This document shows, in pieces, positions 41,199 to 48,796 of a stretch of 64,000 bases of DNA. Within the stretch, counting starts at the first letter, position 1; each line of letters opens with the position of its first letter. The stretch spans positions 1-64,000 of the forward strand of contig DATMLM010000073.1 of assembly GCA_035570055.1 (NCBI GenBank). Direction: 5' to 3'. The notes under the pieces were generated by a model, which was not told the origin of the DNA, did no database searches, and saw only the letters and a program-made list of their open reading frames with translations. Origin of the DNA: DASRDS01 sp035570055 (lineage in GTDB: Bacteria > Gemmatimonadota > Gemmatimonadetes > Gemmatimonadales > Gemmatimonadaceae). The position numbers and the translations under genes are program-made.

Positions 41199-42331
41199 TA
41201 TTGGCTCTGGGCGAATTGGATGAACAACCCGCCTTCGGTCACGACGTGATCGTTGGCCGCGAGTCCGGTCAGTATCTCATACTGATCGCCCACCCTGGCG
41301 CCCAGCGTAATCGAGCGTCTATTGAACCCACCGTCAGGCTCGGCGACAAATACGAACGGGAGGTTCTCTTCGTCCCGCAGCACGGCCGATACCGGAACCA
41401 GGACACCCGTCTTCGGTCGGTCGGCATGGATCGCGACGCGGACATAGAGATCGCGTTTCAGCATCTGTCGATGATTCTCGACGACGATGCGAACCGCCGT
41501 CGCGCGGGTCGACGTGTCGACGATCGCGGCGACGTAGTCCACGCGCCCGGGGAACGAGTCCGTCGACGCGTCGGTCGTGATCACCGCGGACTCGCCGCGA
41601 TCGACGGCGCTCAGCTGCGACTCGAACACGTTCGCCATCACCCAGACCGTCGAGAGATCGGCGATCGTGAAGCACTGCGTCTGCCCGGCCTGAATCACCT
41701 GCCCGGGATTGATGAGCTTCTCGACGACGACGCCCTCGATCGGCGCGCGAATGAGCCCGCCGACGACCGCGGTTGGCTTCCCCTCTTCGATGTCGCGGAT
41801 CGTCGTGCTGTCGACGCCGAACGCGCGCATCTGCTCGATCGCCGCGTCTCGATCGGCCGCGGCCGACGCCGAGTCGGCGATGGATTGATCGAGGTCACTC
41901 TTCGCGATCGCGCCCGCGTCGAACAACTTGCGGTTCAGTGTCGCGATACGCGCCGTGTTCCGCAGCGCCGTCTGGGCCTTCTGGTACGTGGCGAACCCCT
42001 CGGCGAAATCAGGCGAGGTCACGCTGGCCAATGGCGTGCCGACGTGCACGTAGGTCCCGGTGTTGACCATGATACGCGTCACCGGCCCGGAAATCTGCGA
42101 CAGCACCGGCGTCGACCGGTCGCCATTGAAGGCGACGGTACCGGTCGTGATCACGGTGGGTCGGAAGGTCGTTGCCGCGACCGGCAGGGTGTGAATACGC
42201 GCCTTCTGGTCCTCGGTCAGCATGAACGCTGACCCGGGCTTCTTCGGCGTGGTCGCGGCATCGGCCGGCGGCGATCCTTTGCACGCAGCAAGGGCCAGCG
42301 CGCAGAGCAGCGCGAGATATCTATTGTCCAT
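41198..42331 (-). CDS. RND efflux periplasmic adaptor (CusB/CzcB family)
   Basis: A 377-residue membrane-fusion protein and likely lipoprotein (L-A-A-C near residue 16). It has the adaptor layout of barrel-sandwich hybrid, alpha-helical hairpin and beta-barrel: 'V-N-T-G-T-Y-V-H-V-G-T-P-L-A' begins the lipoyl half and 'I-R-A-P-I-E-G-V-V' returns to it. It links the pump to the channel. The TGATG-type junction with the pump gene and the 11-base overlap with the channel gene indicate one operon. Confidence 0.9.
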   Translation of the reverse strand: MDNRYLALLCALALAACKGSPPADAATTPKKPGSAFMLTEDQKARIHTLPVAATTFRPTVITTGTVAFNGDRSTPVLSQISGPVTRIMVNTGTYVHVGTPLASVTSPDFAEGFATYQKAQTALRNTARIATLNRKLFDAGAIAKSDLDQSIADSASAAADRDAAIEQMRAFGVDSTTIRDIEEGKPTAVVGGLIRAPIEGVVVEKLINPGQVIQAGQTQCFTIADLSTVWVMANVFESQLSAVDRGESAVITTDASTDSFPGRVDYVAAIVDTSTRATAVRIVVENHRQMLKRDLYVRVAIHADRPKTGVLVPVSAVLRDEENLPFVFVAEPDGGFNRRSITLGARVGDQYEILTGLAANDHVVTEGGLFIQFAQSQ

Positions 42332-43607
42332 GGAATTGAGAGAGGGGAGCGGCCGCCGCGCGTTCCAAGTTCGCTTCCGCTTGGTTCGCCGCGGCTAACG
42401 CGTCAGTGTATTGGCTCTCGGCGGACACGAGATCGCGCCGCGCGTCGAGGACGTCGAGCGCCGATGACCCGCCGAGCCCGTAGCTCGTGGACGCCACCTG
42501 GTACGCCGCCCGCGCCGAAGGAACGAGTTCATCCCGGAGATACGTTGCCTGCTGGAGCGCCGTCGCCGCCGTCGCGTACGACAGCCGCACATCCTGGTCG
42601 ATCGACGCGACGAGATCTTTGTACGACGCCTCGAGCTCGCGCTCGTGATGGCGAGAATTGCGAATGTCACCGCTCGTGTGCTGCCAGAAGAAGATCGGCA
42701 GCGCCATGGACACGCCGTAGGAATAAATCGGATTCTTGCTCCCGATGGCGAAGTCGGGGGCGCCGAAATCCCATTCGACTCCGCCGATGAGATCGGGAAC
42801 CCAGAATTCCTTGGCGAGGGTCGTCGTCGCCTTCGCGCCGGCGAGCTGGGCCTGGAGGCCTATGAGCTCCGGCCGGGCGGCCAGGGCGCTTTGCTCCACG
42901 GGCCCCAGCGGTGGCAGTGGTGGCGGCACCCCGAGCGAGTCCGCCGGCACGATCGGCAACCCGAGGTTACGCCCCAGGAGCCGGTTGAGCGATGCCCGCG
43001 CCGTGATAATGTCGCGCTCATTAGCGATAAGGGCGTTCTGATCCCCCGCCAGTCCGACCTGAGCGCGAATGACGTCCAGCTTCGGAGCCGTTCCCGCATC
43101 GAATCGGGCTTGCGTCTTCTTCAGGAAGTCGGCGGAGAGGTCCCGGGATTCGGTCAGATCACCATGATGACGCAGCGCGACCCGCAGCGAGTCGTACGTC
43201 TGTGCGGTTTGCGAGGCGATCTGCTGCTTGAGCGCGGTATAGTTCGCCTGCGCGTTCCCAACGAGCGACGTCCCGATCTGATAGTTGAGTCGGATCTTAT
43301 CGGGAAACGGAATGGTGACCGATGTATTGAGCGTGCGCTGGATGCCGATGAGGTTCGCCGGGTGCTGCTGGAAGATTTCCCCCGTGCCCGTCGGGTCCGG
43401 AATCGCCCACTGCGTGACTTTCTGCGCGCGCGCCTCTTCGACTTGCTCACGCGCGACCGCGAGTTGCGGATTGCGCTTGAGCGCCGTATCGACCGCTTGG
43501 ACGCGCGTCAGCCGCAGCGTGTCCGTCGCGTTCGTGTCCGTGAATTGCGCCGATGCGGTCCGCGCGATGAGCGCGAGGCCGCACCACAACCAAAGTGTTC
43601 GTGCCAA
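42321..43607 (-). CDS. TolC-family outer-membrane channel (CusC/CzcC-like)
   Basis: A 428-residue exported protein has a signal peptide of about 20 residues and two OEP repeats of long coiled-coil helices, with 'L-A-A-R-P-E-L' and 'A-L-D-V-L-D-A-R-R-D-L' typical of the family. It forms the outer-membrane duct of the tripartite pump. The start appears to be TTG 43607, with GGGGGA upstream. It is the first of the three pump genes, 41 bases after a small exported protein gene. Confidence 0.9.
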   Translation of the reverse strand: MARTLWLWCGLALIARTASAQFTDTNATDTLRLTRVQAVDTALKRNPQLAVAREQVEEARAQKVTQWAIPDPTGTGEIFQQHPANLIGIQRTLNTSVTIPFPDKIRLNYQIGTSLVGNAQANYTALKQQIASQTAQTYDSLRVALRHHGDLTESRDLSADFLKKTQARFDAGTAPKLDVIRAQVGLAGDQNALIANERDIITARASLNRLLGRNLGLPIVPADSLGVPPPLPPLGPVEQSALAARPELIGLQAQLAGAKATTTLAKEFWVPDLIGGVEWDFGAPDFAIGSKNPIYSYGVSMALPIFFWQHTSGDIRNSRHHERELEASYKDLVASIDQDVRLSYATAATALQQATYLRDELVPSARAAYQVASTSYGLGGSSALDVLDARRDLVSAESQYTDALAAANQAEANLERAAAAPLSQFHGQ

Positions 43608-43619
43608 TGGTCCCCCGAA

Positions 43620-43651
43620 TGACAGATTGAGTTGAGCTCAACAACCTGTCA
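43620..43651. promoter_or_regulatory. Nested dyad before the metal-efflux operon
   Basis: The outer arms TGACAG (43620-43625) and CTGTCA (43646-43651) enclose a perfect 12-base palindrome GTTGAGCTCAAC (43631-43642). The outer right arm covers the stop of the upstream small gene. The element could bind a metal-responsive regulator or fold in RNA. No T run follows on either strand. Confidence 0.45.
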
Positions 43652-43960
43652 GACGGGCGGGGCGCGTGAGGTATAGGTAGGAGCCGCGACGGTCGGAATC
43701 GACCACATCGCGGGGGCGCTGGGACGTACGATCAGCCGCCGACTGGGCGGCGGTACGGAGGCGCGTTCCGGACGGGCGTGCAGCGACTGCACGATGCACG
43801 CGGGGCACGTCGCTTCGTCGTGCGCGTGATGCAACTGCGTGCCGCGCGTCTCGACGTGCGCCGACGCGTCAGGCCCCCGCCACGATTCGATCGTGCCGGC
43901 GAGTACCATCACCAGTTGGCCGAGCCCGGCCAAAAGAGCGAGGAGTCTCACGCGTCTCAT
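43649..43960 (-). CDS. Small exported protein heading the metal-efflux operon
   Basis: A 103-residue protein has a hydrophobic signal segment (residues 4-22) and a His/Cys cluster 'L-H-H-A-H-D-E-A-T-C-P-A-C', well suited to binding a metal ion. The C-terminus is Pro/Arg/Ser rich. Small proteins like this often precede metal RND operons and may act as periplasmic metal carriers or sensors, but no named family is certain. ATG 43960 was chosen, with AAGGTG just upstream; GTG 43966 is also possible. Confidence 0.6.
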   Translation of the reverse strand: MRRVRLLALLAGLGQLVMVLAGTIESWRGPDASAHVETRGTQLHHAHDEATCPACIVQSLHARPERASVPPPSRRLIVRPSAPAMWSIPTVAAPTYTSRAPPV

Positions 43961-43999
43961 ACCCACCTTACGCTATTGATGACGGCACGTTGGCGCCAG

Positions 44000-44218
44000 T
44001 TACGCCTCGAAGTCGCCCGGTCGTCCTCGAACCACCTGACCGCATCTGGGGCAAAAGAGATCGCCGTCGTCCGCCATAGCATAGTCGAATGGCCGCCCAC
44101 AGGCGCAGCGATCGCGTAACCCGTCATTTCCGCACAGCAGGCAAAATCGGTCGTCGGACTCGTAGACGCGGAACCGGCCGCAGGCCTCGCACCGCTTCGT
44201 CACTCGCGGCGCAGTCAT
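44000..44218 (-). CDS. Double zinc-ribbon protein
   Basis: A 72-residue protein with eight cysteines: C10-x2-C13 and C26-x2-C29 form one ribbon, and C38-x-C40 with C56-x2-C59 form a second. Such small proteins bind two zinc ions and usually contact RNA or other proteins. It overlaps the EnvC-like gene by ATGA and is the last gene of the long minus-strand operon. No specific function is known. Confidence 0.75.
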   Translation of the reverse strand: MTAPRVTKRCEACGRFRVYESDDRFCLLCGNDGLRDRCACGRPFDYAMADDGDLFCPRCGQVVRGRPGDFEA

Positions 44219-45402
44219 TTGGATTTTCCGCCGCGCAGCCAGTCGAGCGGGTCGACGGCGGCACCCTGGCCGCGCCGGATCTCGAAATGCAGATGCGAGG
44301 GGAGATCCGGGTCCGAACGGCCCACCGCTCCGATCTGGTCGCCCTTCTCGACCCGCTGGCCCTTTTTGACATCGGCACGGCTCAACGAGCCATACACGGA
44401 GTAATCGCCACCGCCGTGCTGCACGATCACCGTCAAGCCGTACGTGCCGATCACCTGGGCGACGACCACTTTCCCTCCGGCAACCGCCCGCACCGTCGCT
44501 CCAGTGTTGGCGCCGATCCCAATCCCGTTCCAGCGTGTCGTGGTGTTATTGGGATTCACGACGCGGCCGAACCGATACAAAATGCGACCCTCGACGGGCC
44601 AATCGAGCCGACCGAGGTCGTGGGTCGAGATCGTGCTCGCCGAAGCAGCCGCCGTCGACGACGTGCTCGCGGCCTTGCGTCGGGCGGTCTCGATAGACGA
44701 GATCACGGAGCCCAGTCGGGCCTCCGACTTCGCGATTTCGGCCAGTCGGGCCTCGGTCTCCGACGCCGCCCGTTTGGTCTCGGCCAGACGGCCCGCGCGC
44801 TCGGATTCGAGATCGCGCAGCCTCGCTTCCTCGTTGGCCTTCTCGCCCCGGGTCTCCTCGACGGTCTTCTGCAGTGAGACGAGTGAGAGACGCTGCGTCC
44901 CGATGCGCCCCCTGAGCGTCTCGACGCGCGCGACGAGCGCCCGGTCGCGCAGGGCGAGCAGGTGCAAATATTTATACCGCGCAATGAGCTGCGCGAACGA
45001 TTCGGCCTGAAACAGCACTTGGGCCGTATACTGCGGACCCTGCTTGTAGATCTCGACCAGTCGATGGCGGAGCATGGCGCGCTTGATCGCCAGCTCATCC
45101 TCAGCCCGTATGAGGTTGCCGGTGACCTCCTCGACATCGGCCTGGATGGAGGCGAGCTGCTTGTCGAGCGCTCGCACCGCGCGCGCGGTCACGGACGCCT
45201 GTCGGTCCAGGTTCTCGACTTCGTCCGCCAGGTCGTGCACGGTGCTTTTGAGCTCGTTCATGCGCCGCTCGAGCTCGGCCCGTTCTTCGTGCAGTGAGTC
45301 GAGGACGGCGCGATCGGCGCGAAGACGCTGTTCGGGCGTGGGCTGCTGAGCGACCGCCACGCTCGACACCAGCATCAGCGCAACGGCCGCCAGGCGACGC
45401 AT
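44215..45402 (-). CDS. EnvC-like murein hydrolase activator with degenerate LytM domain
   Basis: A 395-residue exported protein has a signal peptide of about 18 residues, a long coiled coil (about residues 22-240) and a C-terminal M23/LytM fold (about 280-392). The active-site pattern is lost: the first His and Asp positions read W-N-G-I-G-I, and the usual Y-x-H-L reads Y-G-S-L, while H-L-H-F-E remains. E. coli EnvC is likewise inactive and activates amidases under FtsEX control. The TGATG junction with ftsX supports the same role. Confidence 0.85.
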   Translation of the reverse strand: MRRLAAVALMLVSSVAVAQQPTPEQRLRADRAVLDSLHEERAELERRMNELKSTVHDLADEVENLDRQASVTARAVRALDKQLASIQADVEEVTGNLIRAEDELAIKRAMLRHRLVEIYKQGPQYTAQVLFQAESFAQLIARYKYLHLLALRDRALVARVETLRGRIGTQRLSLVSLQKTVEETRGEKANEEARLRDLESERAGRLAETKRAASETEARLAEIAKSEARLGSVISSIETARRKAASTSSTAAASASTISTHDLGRLDWPVEGRILYRFGRVVNPNNTTTRWNGIGIGANTGATVRAVAGGKVVVAQVIGTYGLTVIVQHGGGDYSVYGSLSRADVKKGQRVEKGDQIGAVGRSDPDLPSHLHFEIRRGQGAAVDPLDWLRGGKSK

Positions 45403-46250
45403 CAGATCCGTCGGAGGTGTCGACCGACCGACAGGGCGGATCCGACGAGGCCCAACAATGCGCCGGACAACACGCCGAGGGTCGCGAGCCCCGGACCAAA
45501 AAACGAGGCTTGCACGAAGTACCGGCTGATCAGCGCCGCGGCGAGCCACGTGAGCAAGAGTGCCAGGGCACCACCGAAGATGCCCTTCACGAACCCCTCG
45601 ATCAAGAAGGGCGCCCGCACGAAGGTGTCGGTCGCGCCGACGAGCCGCATGATGGCGATCTCGCGCCCGCGCGCGAGCACCGCCATGCGAATCGTCGCGC
45701 CGATGATGATCACCGCGACGGCGGCGAACGCCAATCCCAACACCAGCCCCACTACGGTAGCCACCGTTCTGATCTGATACAGCTTGACCACCCAATCCTC
45801 GGCGTATCGCACGTCGTCGATGAACGTGTACGTGCCGATGCGATCCGCCACGCGCTTCACCGATTGCGGGTCACGCGCGTTCGGCTTGAGGCGCACTTCG
45901 ATCGACGCTGGCAGCACGCCGGGCTCGAACACGTCGCCGAATTCGCCGAGCTCACTCTTGGCCCGCGCCAGCGCCGAGTCCTGGGAGATGAAATCGACGT
46001 GCGCCACCTCGGGGAATGCCGCGATATCGCCCATCGCCGCGGCGACCGCCTCCGGCGCCGTCCCATCGGCAATGAATCCCGCGATCTCGACGCGCTCCTC
46101 CGTGCGTCTCAGGGCATCGCGCAAGTTGAGCGCGACCAGGCCGAACAAACCGAACGCAAACAGCGAAAAAGCGATCGTCACGATGCCGAGGACGCTCAGC
46201 AGCGGCGCGCGTCTGAACGCGATAAACGCCTCGCGGATCGCGAGTCTCAC
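45402..46250 (-). CDS. ftsX: Cell division permease-like protein FtsX
   Basis: A 282-residue protein with four helices (about residues 22-45, 165-190, 215-240 and 255-275). The first large periplasmic loop carries the FtsX-ECD region. Characteristic 'A-I-R-E-A-F' and 'E-I-A-I-M-R-L-V-G-A-T' segments are present. With FtsE it transmits ATP-driven conformational change to EnvC to control cell-wall splitting. It overlaps ftsE by 4 bases and envC by 1 base. Confidence 0.93.
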   Translation of the reverse strand: MRLAIREAFIAFRRAPLLSVLGIVTIAFSLFAFGLFGLVALNLRDALRRTEERVEIAGFIADGTAPEAVAAAMGDIAAFPEVAHVDFISQDSALARAKSELGEFGDVFEPGVLPASIEVRLKPNARDPQSVKRVADRIGTYTFIDDVRYAEDWVVKLYQIRTVATVVGLVLGLAFAAVAVIIIGATIRMAVLARGREIAIMRLVGATDTFVRAPFLIEGFVKGIFGGALALLLTWLAAALISRYFVQASFFGPGLATLGVLSGALLGLVGSALSVGRHLRRI

Positions 46251-46930
46251 GACGCTGCGACCTCGGGATGCGCCGAGTCGGCGACGACGCGCCCCTGCAG
46301 CATCTCAATGCTTCGGTAATCCGACCTTCGCATGAGCTCCAAGTCATGCGTGGCCATGACGACTGCGGTCCCCGCCGCATTGATTTCACGCAACAACTGA
46401 AACACACCGCGGGTGGCTCGATCGTCGAGGTTTCCCGTGGGCTCGTCGGCGATCAACACGAAGGGATCATTCACCAATGCCCGAGCAATGGCGACACGCT
46501 GTTGCTCGCCACCAGAGAGTTCTTTTGGATAGGCGTTCCCTTTCGAGGCGAGGCCGACTTGGGTGAGCAGTCGATTGACCTTGGCGGGGATGCCTTCGCG
46601 TGGCGCTCCAGTGACTTCGAGTGCAAAGGCGACGTTGGCGTGTGCGGTCCGGTCGTCGAGCAACCGAAAATCCTGAAAGACCACGCCGAGGTGACGGCGA
46701 AGGCGAGCGATGTCCGCGCGCTTGGCCTCAGAAGAGTTGGTTCCGCTCACGCGGACCTCGCCACTGGTCGGCCGCTCGTCCATATAGATCAGGCGCAGCA
46801 TCGTGCTCTTCCCGGACCCACTCGGTCCGGTGAGAAACGCGAACTCGCCTTTCGCGATGTGCAACGTCACGTCGTTCAGCGCGAGCCCGGTGCGCGGATA
46901 CTCCTTCGAGACGTTCACCAGGCGAATCAT
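46247..46930 (-). CDS. ftsE: Cell division ATP-binding protein FtsE
   Basis: A 227-residue ABC ATPase with Walker A G-P-S-G-S-G-K-S-T (residues 36-44), signature L-S-G-G-E-Q-Q-R, Walker B V-L-I-A-D-E-P and the H-loop T-H-D. N-terminal 'I-R-L-V-N-V-S-K-E-Y' and 'M-D-E-R-P-T-S-G' are FtsE-like. ATG 46930 was chosen because it gives the family length and an ATGA overlap with the upstream PLP-fold gene. Confidence 0.95.
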   Translation of the reverse strand: MIRLVNVSKEYPRTGLALNDVTLHIAKGEFAFLTGPSGSGKSTMLRLIYMDERPTSGEVRVSGTNSSEAKRADIARLRRHLGVVFQDFRLLDDRTAHANVAFALEVTGAPREGIPAKVNRLLTQVGLASKGNAYPKELSGGEQQRVAIARALVNDPFVLIADEPTGNLDDRATRGVFQLLREINAAGTAVVMATHDLELMRRSDYRSIEMLQGRVVADSAHPEVAAS

Positions 46931-47994
46931 TTCAGCGCCTGCTCCACATCGGCGATGAGATCGTCGGCTTCTTCGAGGCCAGTCGAAAGTCGGACGAACC
47001 CGTCGGGACTGCCGTGCTTCGTGACGACAGAATCGACGCCGCCGACGTTCGCCGCGTGCGTCCACAGCGACAACCGTCGGACGAACCGGTCGGCCGCCCG
47101 TGCGCCCCCCGCGAGCTCGATCCCCAGCACCGCGCCATAGCCGTCCAGATGATGCGTCGCCGTCGCATGATCTTCGTGCGACGCGAGCCCGGGGTAGTGC
47201 ACGCGCTTGATCTCTTTTCGCTCCGCGGCCCACTGTGCGATCCGCATGGCGCTCTCGTTCTGGCGCGAGACGCGCACCGCCAACGTCTTGAGCCCCCGCT
47301 CCAGCAACCAGCACGCAAACGGATCGGGCGTCTGTCCCCATAACGCCATCTTGTCGCGCGCCTCGTCAATGACCGGCGCCGAGCCGAGGATGACGCCGCC
47401 CGCCGCGTCGTGATGGCCGTTCAGCAGCTCGGTCGTCGACTGGATCACGACATCCGCCCCGTGCTCGATCGGCCGGAAGTTGATCGGGCCGGCCATGGTC
47501 GAGTCGACGACGAGCGCGAGCCCCAATTCCTTCGTGAGCAAGCTCACCGGTCGGAGATCGAGGACCCGGCACGTCGGATGCACGGGCGACTCGAGAAAGA
47601 TCGCGCGCGTCTCCTTGCGCAAGCGCTTCCGCCACCCGCGGCTCTCCAACGGATCGACCAGCGTGACCGCGATCCCTACCCGGTCGAATTCCTGCGTCAG
47701 CAGCTTGTGGACGCCGCCGGAGATCCACGCGCTCGCCAGCAAATGATCTCCAGGGCGCAACAACGCCAAGAGCGCGAGCGCGGTCGCCCCCGTGCCGCTC
47801 GCCGTCAGGACCGCGGCCTCGGCACCCTCCATAGCCGCCAGCCGACGCTCGACGAGCGTGGCGTTCTGCGCGACGCCGACCGCTTGGTAGATCGGCGTGG
47901 CGACCGGCGGTGGGTCGTCGCCGCCCTCCACTCCGCCATGGATGGCGAGGGTGGAAAGGCCCAGCGCACGTCGAGATTTCGAAGAAGGTGTCAT
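46927..47994 (-). CDS. Cystathionine-synthase-like PLP-fold protein lacking the catalytic lysine
   Basis: A 355-residue member of the Cys/Met metabolism family. It keeps 'V-V-D-S-T-M-A-G-P' with D164 and the C-terminal substrate-binding R in F-V-R-L-S-T-G-L-E. The PLP site reads S186-T-T-E189-L-L-N-G-H-H-D, where the family has S-x-T-K-Y-x-x-G-H. So the Schiff-base lysine is Glu (GAG instead of AAG). The upstream Y-x-R-x-x-N-P-T motif is also missing, and the protein is about 25-40 residues short there. It is probably a pseudoenzyme or has a different chemistry. It abuts the DPBB-like gene. Confidence 0.8.
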   Translation of the reverse strand: MTPSSKSRRALGLSTLAIHGGVEGGDDPPPVATPIYQAVGVAQNATLVERRLAAMEGAEAAVLTASGTGATALALLALLRPGDHLLASAWISGGVHKLLTQEFDRVGIAVTLVDPLESRGWRKRLRKETRAIFLESPVHPTCRVLDLRPVSLLTKELGLALVVDSTMAGPINFRPIEHGADVVIQSTTELLNGHHDAAGGVILGSAPVIDEARDKMALWGQTPDPFACWLLERGLKTLAVRVSRQNESAMRIAQWAAERKEIKRVHYPGLASHEDHATATHHLDGYGAVLGIELAGGARAADRFVRRLSLWTHAANVGGVDSVVTKHGSPDGFVRLSTGLEEADDLIADVEQALK

Positions 47995-48264
47995 TCAGTC
48001 GACTTTCGTGAGACTAATAATTTCGGACGGCGCCGCGCCGAGGACGTCCTGGAGAACCGCCGTGCCGCGCCGCAGACTGTCGTCGACGCGAACGGTCGCG
48101 ATCTCCTTGCGCCGTGGGCCGATGACCCAGGCGAGCCCCCCATCTTTGACTTGCCGGAGCTGCGCTTCGTTGCTATTCAGCCGGACTTCGGGACCGCGGT
48201 GGGGGTCACCACGCTTCGTGGCGACGAGCTCGACGACCTGGAGTGGCGGGTTGTACTCGGCCAC
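47995..48264 (-). CDS. Small double-psi-barrel-like protein (molybdopterin-dinucleotide-binding-like)
   Basis: An 89-residue protein. 'V-R-L-N-S-N-E-A-Q-L-R-Q-V-K-D-G-G-L-A-W-V', the middle strand-turn and 'G-T-A-V-L-Q-D-V-L-G' resemble the Molydop_binding / aspartate-decarboxylase-like barrel (residues separated here). Standing alone it lacks the large enzyme to which that domain is normally joined. It lies 4 bases after the STAS gene and immediately before the PLP-fold gene. The family assignment is weak. Confidence 0.45.
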   Translation of the reverse strand: MAEYNPPLQVVELVATKRGDPHRGPEVRLNSNEAQLRQVKDGGLAWVIGPRRKEIATVRVDDSLRRGTAVLQDVLGAAPSEIISLTKVD

Positions 48265-48268
48265 GGTC

Positions 48269-48796
48269 TTACGGAAACCGCAAGTAGTGCGGTCCGGCGC
48301 GCATCACGACCCGCCGACTGGCCAGTGTCTCCAAGAGCCCCCCAGCATACGCCGGCTCCAGCGCCAACTCGCCGGCCACCGCGTGCGCATCAGCCCGTCC
48401 CAGCTTGGCGATCGCCTCCCACGCCAACCGCTCCTCCCGGGCCAGTGGGCCCAGGAGACACCGCGCGCCGTCGGCCGCCTCGACGACCAGCGCCAATTCG
48501 TACCGCGATAAGGCCGCCTCGATCGCGTCGACATGCGCCTCGTGCAGGCCACGGCAGATAAAGAACCCATTCGTCGCTCTGAGCAGGAGCTTCGCGACGA
48601 CTTCATCGGCGCACGAATAATCGAGCAGTCCCACGTGCGTGAAATCAATCATGGTGAGCGTCACGCCCGAGCGCTCGGACACCAGCAGCTCGATCTCGGT
48701 CCGCACCGCGACACCCGTCGGCCGGGTGACGAGATTGGAATACAACTCGCACACCGACCGCCGGAGGACAGAGCTCAGATCAATGGTCTGGATCAT
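48269..48796 (-). CDS. STAS-like protein with winged-helix tail
   Basis: A 175-residue protein. Residues 5-100 show an anti-sigma-antagonist-like STAS pattern ('L-T-M-I-D-F-T-H-V-G-L-L-D-Y-S-C-A-D-E-V-V'), and residues 110-172 look like a winged helix ('A-W-E-A-I-A-K-L-G-R-A-D-A-H-A-V-A-G-E-L'). It overlaps the ATPase gene by ATGA. This suggests a partner-switch module in which the ATPase controls this protein, and the tail may bind DNA. The phosphorylatable Ser is not certain. Confidence 0.6.
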   Translation of the reverse strand: MIQTIDLSSVLRRSVCELYSNLVTRPTGVAVRTEIELLVSERSGVTLTMIDFTHVGLLDYSCADEVVAKLLLRATNGFFICRGLHEAHVDAIEAALSRYELALVVEAADGARCLLGPLAREERLAWEAIAKLGRADAHAVAGELALEPAYAGGLLETLASRRVVMRAGPHYLRFP

